From the NCBI GenBank assembly GCA_016710625.1, contig JADJVK010000038.1, positions 1-19,281 on the forward strand: DNA of 19,281 bases, read 5' to 3'. Both the position numbers and the translations under genes were made by a program. This document shows positions 7,264-14,100 of this stretch, in pieces (position 1 is the stretch's first letter; every line of letters begins with the position of its first letter). This DNA comes from Saprospiraceae bacterium (GTDB taxonomy: Bacteria > Bacteroidota > Bacteroidia > Chitinophagales > Saprospiraceae). Under the pieces are notes generated by a model, which saw nothing but the letters and a program-made list of their open reading frames with translations, was not told the DNA's origin and made no database searches.

Positions 7264-7593
7264 TTAACAACATTTATTTTTAATCTCTAACTTCTCAGAT
7301 ATGTTTTGTATATAATTCAAAAGCATTTGCAATACTTTTTCATCGATACAATAACAAATGGAATTTCCTTCTATATTACCTTTTATCAAACCAACAGCCT
7401 TCATTTCCTTTAAGTGTTGAGAAACAGTAGGCTGAGCCAGAGGCAATTCATCAACTATATCCCCACAAATACATTTCTGTTTTTGGATAAGAAATTCAAG
7501 AATCGCAATCCTTGCAGGATGACCCAATACTTTTGCCAACTTCGAAAGTTCTAGTTGTTCAAAAGTGTAATTCTCAGTTTTCGAAATTCCCAT
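7264..7593 (-). CDS. arsR: ArsR/SmtB-family repressor
   Basis: This is a winged-helix repressor of 109 residues, the usual family size. The helix-turn-helix is PLAQPTVSQHLKEMKAVGLI at about 51-70, preceded by KVLGHPARIAILEFL, typical of ArsR. Just before the HTH is KCICGDI (Cys41, Cys43), matching the C-x-C arsenite sensor of classical ArsR (ELCVCDL). Further thiols are CYC (Cys80, Cys82) and a terminal CC (108-109). When arsenite binds the cysteines the repressor should leave DNA and derepress the operon. Its likely operator is the inverted repeat that starts immediately upstream of the ATG. The DUF6428 gene and arsC follow on the same strand. Confidence 0.92.
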   Translation of the reverse strand: MGISKTENYTFEQLELSKLAKVLGHPARIAILEFLIQKQKCICGDIVDELPLAQPTVSQHLKEMKAVGLIKGNIEGNSICYCIDEKVLQMLLNYIQNISEKLEIKNKCC

Positions 7594-7625
7594 ATCGCAA
7601 TATTAATTTATTGCAATATTGCGAT
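7594..7625. promoter_or_regulatory. Probable ArsR operator overlapping the arsR promoter
   Basis: ATCGCAATATT at 7594-7604 and AATATTGCGAT at 7615-7625 form a perfect 11-bp inverted repeat with a 10-base spacer. The left arm begins on the base next to the arsR ATG. A smaller palindrome, GCAATATTGC, lies at 7613-7622. On the minus strand TAATATTG at 7605-7598 matches the -7 consensus in seven of eight positions, four bases from the ATG. A repressor bound here would therefore cover the -7 element, transcription start and start codon together. An alternative -7, TTAATTTG at 7680-7673, would give a leader of about 75 bases. Confidence 0.7.
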
Positions 7626-7703
7626 AAAGATTTTAGATTTAAAAAATTTTGTTTAAAAAATTTATTTTTTGGCAAATTAATTAATGTTCTATGTTGGGAA
7701 AAT

Positions 7704-7743
7704 AAACTATACCATTGGGGATTAATCCCTAATGGTATAGTTT
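7704..7743 (-). terminator. Strong hairpin terminator after the T9SS protein gene
   Basis: AAACTATACCATT at 7704-7716 and AATGGTATAGTTT at 7731-7743 pair perfectly over 13 bp, and the stem extends inward through GGGGA/TCCCT with one G-U pair. The stop codon of the leftward gene lies 16 bases before it, and on the minus strand the stem is followed by TATTTT. It therefore most likely ends that transcript and insulates the ars operon. The symmetric stem could work in both directions. Confidence 0.75.
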
Positions 7744-7759
7744 AATATACAAATAAATT

Positions 7760-9046
7760 CTAGTGTTGAACTACAAATTTAATTGTTTTCGTTCCTTCTT
7801 TTGTTCCGATTCTCATTAAATAAGCACCAGATGTAAAGTCAGATGTATTGATAGTTAATTTATCATTTGTTAATCCATCATAATCTTTCATTGAGATTAT
7901 TTTTCCTGTGTAATCAGCAATCAATAAAGTTGCCTCAGTAGCTTTATCAAAATTAACCTCTGCAGTTATTTCTTTATCAGCAGGAGTTGGATATAATTTC
8001 AACACATTGTCTGCCAATGCGATATCATCATTTGCTGACTCTAAATCTACATTTACTCTAATAACTGGTTGTCTAGCTGAACCGAATCCAACTGTTGACC
8101 AAGTACCATTATATAAGAAGTGATTTCCAACACTGTAATTCTTATATGAAGTACTAAATCCTTGATAAGTTAAATTATCAGCATATTTTACAAATACTAA
8201 ATATCTAGTTCCTTCTTTTGCAACTACTTTAGATACACCATCATCAATATCTGTAGGATTTATTATTAAAGTATCAGAAAATTTAGCTTTGAAAGTAATT
8301 TCATTTAAACCTCTTGCATATAAATCAGCAGTTGGATCAAATGAAACCTCATCCGTTGTATTTAAATTTGCAAAATTAGATTCAACATTTGAGTTGATTT
8401 CAGCAATATATAGTGATGCAGAAGTTGAAGCTAAATTTCCGTCAGCAGTTGCTCTACTACAATTAAATAGAACATCTCTAAATGATATTTTTCCAGCATA
8501 TTTACCCATTGTATAAACAGCGCCAACAGACCAGTGATCACCTGCAGGAGATGCTAATCTAATCGTGCCACCATTTTTACCATCATCTTTAGAAAATGAG
8601 AAAGTTGAAACTTTGAAAGGTAAAGATTTAACATTATCAGCTGGCTTTTCATCAACTTGATTAGCAGCATTAACTGAATATCTGATGCTATAAGTAGCTG
8701 TATCTGCTTTTAAAGCATTACCTGGTGCCCATAATCTAGATAATACAAACGATGAATCACTATTAGGCTCTAAAAATGAACCATTTGTAATTGTAGATTG
8801 TAAACCTGGAGCAATTGAATCAACAGTTATACTATCAGTATAAATTACTGAACTACCTTTCATAACTTCAGCTTTAACCACAACATTCTTTTGTGTTTTA
8901 AAACCAATATTTTGAATATCAGCTATAAATTGGAAAGTATCAGTCTTTATTGAAAATTCAGGAGTCTGATAATTTGCTGCTGACATATAAGCATTTCTTA
9001 ATGATAAATTATTATCAGGCATTGACCATAATTGTACATCATCCAC
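7760..9046 (-). CDS. C-terminal part of the secreted T9SS protein (downstream of the frameshift)
   Basis: This frame opens at GTG 9046 but reads upstream without a break as GYYYWVVDDVQLW, so it is the continuation of the preceding fragment rather than a separate gene. It contains the end of a beta-sandwich domain, a likely Ig-like (CARDB-type) region near FIADIQNIGFKTQKNVVV, then about 200 residues with no family I recognise. From residue 352 it carries a type A T9SS sorting domain of 77 residues, from YPTPADKEI through GKII and SGAYLMRI to IKFVVQH. Such domains direct export through the outer membrane and are then removed. Substrate or activity cannot be read from the sequence. Confidence 0.85.
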   Translation of the reverse strand: MDDVQLWSMPDNNLSLRNAYMSAANYQTPEFSIKTDTFQFIADIQNIGFKTQKNVVVKAEVMKGSSVIYTDSITVDSIAPGLQSTITNGSFLEPNSDSSFVLSRLWAPGNALKADTATYSIRYSVNAANQVDEKPADNVKSLPFKVSTFSFSKDDGKNGGTIRLASPAGDHWSVGAVYTMGKYAGKISFRDVLFNCSRATADGNLASTSASLYIAEINSNVESNFANLNTTDEVSFDPTADLYARGLNEITFKAKFSDTLIINPTDIDDGVSKVVAKEGTRYLVFVKYADNLTYQGFSTSYKNYSVGNHFLYNGTWSTVGFGSARQPVIRVNVDLESANDDIALADNVLKLYPTPADKEITAEVNFDKATEATLLIADYTGKIISMKDYDGLTNDKLTINTSDFTSGAYLMRIGTKEGTKTIKFVVQH

Positions 9047-9699
9047 TACCCAATAGTAATAACCAGATTGGTTGCTGGTCTGATATCATAAACAAATCTA
9101 ATTTTCACATTTGCTTGATTAGCAGCAGTTTTAGAAATATTCACAGCAACTTGAGTATTTAAATGTGCACTGTTTGCTCCAATTTCAGTATTGATAGGAT
9201 ATCCAACCCAAGTTGCACCACCGTCATTTGATACATCAATTCTTTGATCAGCATAGAACTCTCTGATTGCTTGATAGAATCTTAATTCAACAGAAGGTTG
9301 TCCCGAACAATTTAAAGAAGGAGACTCAATAAAAGCAGCATGAGGAGTAGGACAAATTCCTTTACCAAAAGCTCCAGCAACACCACCATTATCTAAAAAG
9401 TCTGAGTTGAAACCCATTGCACCATCTGCTTTTGAAGGAGAATTGATTACTCCACCAGCTCCTTGATATGCTCCTTTATTTGGCAATGTACCATTTGGAC
9501 AAAAATACCATTTAGCACTATCCTTTGAAACTGATCCACCACAAGTAATACCACTAGCAGTCCATCCATTTAATCCACCATTAAAAGTAGAGTTTGGCTC
9601 ACTAGCACCTCCCCAAAACAACTTAGCTTGGGCAGAAATGTTAGTTGAAAAAAATAAGGTCATAAAAAATAACCCTAATAAATTTGTAAATTTAGACAT
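9046..9699 (-). CDS. N-terminal part of the secreted T9SS protein (upstream of the frameshift)
   Basis: The 217-residue fragment starts at ATG 9699 with a Sec signal peptide, MSKFTNLLGLFFMTLFF, and a likely cleavage site near SAQA at 22-25. An upstream TTG at 9738 would precede the signal peptide and is less likely. The mature part is rich in Gly, Ser, Asn and aromatics. SVELRFYQAIREFYADQ, VSNDGGATWVGY and NVKIRFVYDI are typical of the MAM- or lectin-like beta-sandwich domains of Bacteroidota secreted proteins. The frame leaves this domain within its last strand because of the frameshift. Confidence 0.85.
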   Translation of the reverse strand: MSKFTNLLGLFFMTLFFSTNISAQAKLFWGGASEPNSTFNGGLNGWTASGITCGGSVSKDSAKWYFCPNGTLPNKGAYQGAGGVINSPSKADGAMGFNSDFLDNGGVAGAFGKGICPTPHAAFIESPSLNCSGQPSVELRFYQAIREFYADQRIDVSNDGGATWVGYPINTEIGANSAHLNTQVAVNISKTAANQANVKIRFVYDIRPATNLVITIG

Positions 9700-9778
9700 A
9701 ATAGAATAAAATTTTAAATTAAAATAAATAACAAACAATCGAATAATAAACCATTTAAAATACTAAAAGTTTATTGTG

Positions 9779-9786
9779 CAAATCTA
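9779..9786 (-). promoter_or_regulatory. Candidate -7 element for the T9SS protein gene
   Basis: On the minus strand this reads TAGATTTG followed by C, an exact TAnnTTTG match. It would start transcription near 9772 and give a leader of about 70 bases to ATG 9699. A clear -33 TTG is lacking. The rest of the gap to the gene at 9920 is plain AT-rich sequence. Confidence 0.4.
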
Positions 9787-9919
9787 AATAAAATTGTACA
9801 TTAATTTCTTCATTTAAAGTAGAAATGTAAAATAGCCGACAAATTTAACAAATTATTAAGATATATAATGTAACTTTTATATAATTTCACATCTAACCAA
9901 AAGCATATAAATTAGTATT

Positions 9920-10732
9920 ATGAAATTTAAATTATCTGTATTTTTATTATTTCTTGTTCAAATACTTCTTGCTCAAGATGATAGAAACATATATTTAACC
10001 ATTCAAAAAAAATTACATTCAAATGACAATGTAAATTGTATTTCTATAGGCAATTTATTTTTAGGGAAGCCTTATAAAAAAAATATTTTAAATCAATGCT
10101 ACCCAAATGAACAGTTGAATACTTGTCTTTCTGCATTTGATTGTGTAACTTTTGTTGAAACTGTACTTTCCTTAAATTCAGATTTTCATCAAAAAAATCC
10201 ATCTTTTGATAATTTTAAAGAAAATCTAGCTCATTGGCGTTATAAAAATGGAATAGTTGACTGTAAAAATAGATTGCATTATTTTAGTGATTGGGTTCAA
10301 TATCATGAAAACAATCATGAAATTCAAAACATCACTAAAGAATTAAATGGTGAAATTGTAGAAAAAAACTTAAATTTCATGACTACAAATAGGAACAAAT
10401 ATAATTTTTTGAAAAATGATGAAATTTTTAATATCGTTGAACAATCTGAAAACAATTTAAATAAATTACCTTTTTACTCTATTCCGAAGGAAAAAATCCC
10501 ACAAATTGAATCAAAAATAAAAACTGGAGATATCATTGGAATTACATCTACAAGAACTAGCATTGATATTGATCATGTTGGTTTTGCAGTCGTTCACAAT
10601 AACGAAGTATATTTAATGCATGCCTCTCATCATTTTAAAAGAGTGGTCAGCAAAGTGGAAACATTAAAAAAATATATCAATAGACATAAACATCATAGTG
10701 GAATTATCGTTTTAAGAGTTCTAAAATCATAA
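9920..10732 (+). CDS. Secreted DUF1460 protein, N-acetylmuramoyl-L-alanine amidase-like (NlpC/P60 superfamily)
   Basis: DUF1460 proteins are cysteine-peptidase-fold enzymes thought to cut peptidoglycan or muropeptides in the periplasm. The 270-residue protein begins with a signal peptide, MKFKLSVFLLFLVQILLAQ, cleaved at about 18-19. The catalytic cysteine motif is FDCVTFVET (Cys75). W106RYKNG and RLHYFSDW (119-125) are hallmark DUF1460 stretches. The second catalytic residue is His219 in DIDHVGFAV, and LMHASHHFKRV follows at about 232-242. The length fits the family. The stop codon is one base from the xseB start, so the two are probably cotranscribed. A near-match to the -7 element, TAAATTAG, lies four bases before the ATG, but I would not rely on it. 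Confidence 0.88.
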   Translation: MKFKLSVFLLFLVQILLAQDDRNIYLTIQKKLHSNDNVNCISIGNLFLGKPYKKNILNQCYPNEQLNTCLSAFDCVTFVETVLSLNSDFHQKNPSFDNFKENLAHWRYKNGIVDCKNRLHYFSDWVQYHENNHEIQNITKELNGEIVEKNLNFMTTNRNKYNFLKNDEIFNIVEQSENNLNKLPFYSIPKEKIPQIESKIKTGDIIGITSTRTSIDIDHVGFAVVHNNEVYLMHASHHFKRVVSKVETLKKYINRHKHHSGIIVLRVLKS

Positions 10733-10733
10733 A

Positions 10734-10919
10734 ATGAAACAGAAAACTGAAAATTTCGATACTGCTTGGCAGGAAATTCAACAGATACATCAAACACTTC
10801 AAAACAATACGGATCTAAGTGTGGTAGAACTTACGAAACTTCATAAAAAAGCTACTGAGTTGGTTGAGTTTTGTAGAAATGAACTTAGAAAGCTTCAAGA
10901 ATCCTTGAATATAGATTAA
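10734..10919 (+). CDS. xseB: Exodeoxyribonuclease VII small subunit XseB
   Basis: XseB binds along the large subunit XseA and is needed for the single-strand exonuclease activity of ExoVII in DNA repair. The 61-residue protein is a helical hairpin of normal length. FDTAWQEIQQIHQTLQ forms the first helix, and LSVVELTKLHKKATELVEFCRNELRKLQ matches the family pattern of a Leu-x-x-Leu-rich second helix with a KA-ELV--C---L core. It follows the DUF1460 gene by one base. xseA is not in this window, so the subunits are not encoded side by side here. Confidence 0.85.
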   Translation: MKQKTENFDTAWQEIQQIHQTLQNNTDLSVVELTKLHKKATELVEFCRNELRKLQESLNID

Positions 10920-10941
10920 CTTAAAGTTATATTTATTTTTC
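10917..10941 (+). terminator. Weak possible terminator after xseB
   Basis: TAACT at 10917-10921 pairs with AGTTA at 10925-10929 around a three-base loop, and a T-rich run follows (TATTTATTTTT). The five-pair AT-rich stem overlaps the xseB stop codon and is weak, so termination here is only a possibility. Confidence 0.25.
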
Positions 10942-10995
10942 TGTTAACCAATTGCTAAATACATCCGAATTTAGCATTTTCTCGTATATTATTAA

Positions 10996-11003
10996 TACTT
11001 TTG
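10996..11003 (+). promoter_or_regulatory. Candidate -7 element of the tamB promoter
   Basis: TACTTTTG followed by CCGC matches TAnnTTTG exactly. It predicts transcription from about 11009-11011, exactly where the tamB frame opens after its upstream TAA at 11009-11011. The -33 region has only a partial TTAG at 10971-10974. The position implies that any start codon upstream of 11009 would be untranscribed, which matters for the tamB start problem. Confidence 0.5.
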
Positions 11004-11125
11004 CCGCTTAAATCAACTTAAAACTGGGAACTGAACAAAAAATAGAAAACAAAGAAAAAAATAGAAAAATTCTGTTTCGAATAGGTAGGATTCTGTATGC
11101 AAGCAGAAGGTACCTTGGTGTTGTA

Positions 11126-14100
11126 TTGCTATTTTTTATATTTTTATATTTCTTGTTAAATAACCCTTGGGTGCAAAAAAAGCTTATTGAAAAAACGATG
11201 GCTTTTTTACATGATAAATTAAAAACTGAAATAAGAATTGGAAATACAAAAATTGATATATTAAATAGAGTTGTTTTAGAAGATGTATATATTGAAGATT
11301 TACAGAAAGATACCATTCTAAATGCTTCAAAAATCAAATTGAATTTCAACCTCTCCCCTTTCAAATTATTATTGGGTAAATATGAAATTGAAGAGATTTC
11401 TTTGGAAGATGTCTATTTTAAAATGCAGAAAAATGAAGGAAATGAAAAATATAATTTTCAATTTATTTTAGATGCATTTAAAAGTAAAAGTCAATCTACT
11501 AAAAAGAATGATATTGATTTCAATATCAATGACATTTATCTTTCTCGATTTCATTTTATTAAAAATTCAATAGTTGGTGGACAAAAAATAGATGCTTATA
11601 TCGAAGACGGTGTCGTTCATATTAACAAATTAGATTTCGATAAAGAAATTATTGATATTCGAAGTGTGGATTTGAGAAGACCTTTTATTGGATTTGACGA
11701 TTTCACTGCGAAACCTTTACCATTTGTAAAAAAGGATACTATAAAACCTTCATTGAAAGATACCAATAGTTTAAAAATTATTGTAAGAAACTTTAACATG
11801 AAAGATGGTCATTTTATTTATAATGATTACCATCGATCTCCTGTAAAAACTACTCCTAAAGATGAAATTGATTACCAGCATCTCGATATTTACAAAATAC
11901 AAATTGATATAGATGATTTTGTTGTTCAAGATCAAAATTATTCTGGAAAATTAAATAAATTAGCTTTTCAAAATAGTACTGGTTTCGTACTCAATAAATT
12001 AGAGTCGAACCAAGTCATCGTAAATTCTAGAAGTGCTAGTTTAAATAATTGTAAATTAGTAACATCGACTAGTGAAATTGGGGATACACTCAATTTTAAA
12101 TACAAATCTTATGTAGATTTTTTGCATTTCAATGATAATGTAATCATGAATGGAAAATTCAAAAACAGCAAAGTTTCAGTAAAAGATGTTGTAGAATTTG
12201 CCCCTCATTTGAGAACAGTTTCTCTTTTCAATAATAATTTAGATAAAATTTTCTTTTTCAATGGAAATCTATTCGGAAAAGTAAATAATCTTTCTGGAAA
12301 GAATCTCGATATTTCTATGTTGCATGAGAATTTTAAATTTCAAGGAGAATTTTACTCCCGAAATTTTGCAGAGAAAGATCAAGAAGTTTTGAATTTGAAG
12401 ATCAATCAATTGAGCACCAGTTCAGATTTTTTACAAAAAATTGTACCAGATTTGAAAAACAACCCAACAATTGGCAGGTTGGGTAAAATCAATTTAAATG
12501 GTCGATTTGATGGATTCTTTGCAGATTTTGTAGCACAATGCAATTTAAACACGGACCTTGGTAAAGCAGCTTTAGATGTCAGAATGGATTTGCTCGAAGG
12601 TGCAAAGAATGCAAAATATAGTGGAAATATTGAATTTGACAATTTTGAATTAGGCAAGTTGCTGAATGACAACAAAATAGGCAAAATAAGCACTAAAGTT
12701 AAAATTAGTGATGGGGCAGGTTTTGCAACACCAAATGGGACTAGTAACCTAAATGGAGTTGTAAAAAGTCTAGAATTTAATAATTTCATTTATGAAAATA
12801 TTAATTTGAATGGTCAATTAAAAAACAAGCAATTCGTCGGCAAATTTGATATAAAAAATGATATTGCAGATGTTGTATTTAATGGAAATGTCAACTTTGA
12901 AAATAAAATTCCAACATTAGATTTCGTAGCTGATATCAACAAATTAGATTTACTGAAAACAAAATTCACTAATGAGAACTTTGAGATTTCCACAAAACTG
13001 AAAGTAAATTTTACAGGTGATAAATTATCAAATATTGATGGAAATTTATTGGCTAAAAATATTCAATTAACGGACAAAACCTCTGGGAATGTTTATAAAA
13101 TTGATTCCTTAAGTTATGTTTCTAGTTTGGGAAACAATAATCAAATATCCAAAATATTACTCAATTCAGATCTCATAAATGCTAGTTTTAAAGGAGATTT
13201 CAATCCTGATAAAATCATCAACTCCTTATTGATTGTTTTACAAAAAAATTACCCTGGATTTTACAATAGATTAAAACTCAATGCACCAGATACCACCACC
13301 AAAATAGTGCAAAATTTTGATTATCAAATAGAAATGAAGGACTCCAAAAATTTCATGAAATTATTGAAATTGGATTTGGATAGTGTAACAAATTTCAAAA
13401 TGTCAGGATATTTTGATTCTGAAACGGAGATTTTCTTAGCAAATGTTGATTTGGAAAAAATAAAATACCAAAATTTTTTATTTGATGATTGTGCATTGAA
13501 ATTTAGTAACAAAGAAAAGTTGGGAGATGCATTATTCATTTTAAGGCATTTGCAAGTTGGCAATATTCACTTCGCCCCAATATTTTCCAATTTTTACTTT
13601 GACAAAGACAGTATCAATTTCGCATTAAATTCTGCTAATTTCAATAGTATTTTGGATAATTTGAATTTGAATGGAAAGATGTATTTAGTGGATACCTCCA
13701 GTTATTTATTGAGTTTTTCTCCTTCAGATTTAAGAATTTTGGAAAAAAACTGGGAAATAAAAGATGGTAATTTTATTAAATTTAACAAAGAAGAAATTGA
13801 TACCAGAAATTTTGTCTTAACTTATTTGGATAGAACGATAACATTAACTTCAATTAATAAAGGTAAAGGATTAGAACTCTATTTGAAAAATCTAGATATT
13901 CACTATTTAGATGATGTCTGGAAATATGATGAGCTTGAATTTGCTGGTAAATACAATTTGAAAATCACGGCTAAAAACCTGTTTGATCTGAACCAATTGT
14001 CTTTAGTTGGGGATATGGATACTTTTAAAATTAACAAAAGAAATTTTGGTAAGATTTCGCTGAGTGCAACAATGAAAGACCTTTCTCAACCAGTTTTTGC

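Larger units (their letters stand above)
7760..9699 (-). pseudogene. Frameshifted secreted protein with T9SS sorting domain (whole locus)
   Basis: The two fragments are one gene interrupted near 9071-9075. The upstream frame reads IRPATN and then runs to TAG at 9046-9048. The downstream frame reads NQSGYYYWVVDDVQLW over the same bases, the usual close of this domain type. Adding one base would give a continuous protein of about 646 residues: signal peptide, beta-sandwich domain, Ig-like region, sorting domain. Apart from this the gene looks undamaged, so the break is recent or is a sequencing error. A 3' hairpin terminator follows. Confidence 0.75.

Noticed and set aside
9877..9915. Possible promoter boxes (TATAATTTC, TAAATTAG) before the DUF1460 gene
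   Set aside because: Each departs from TAnnTTTG, lacks a -33 box, and lies in sequence so AT-rich that partial matches are expected.
12406..12789. Open frame of 127 codons on the minus strand within tamB
   Set aside because: It is antisense to a clearly coding frame, shows no family features, and has the biased composition of a shadow frame.
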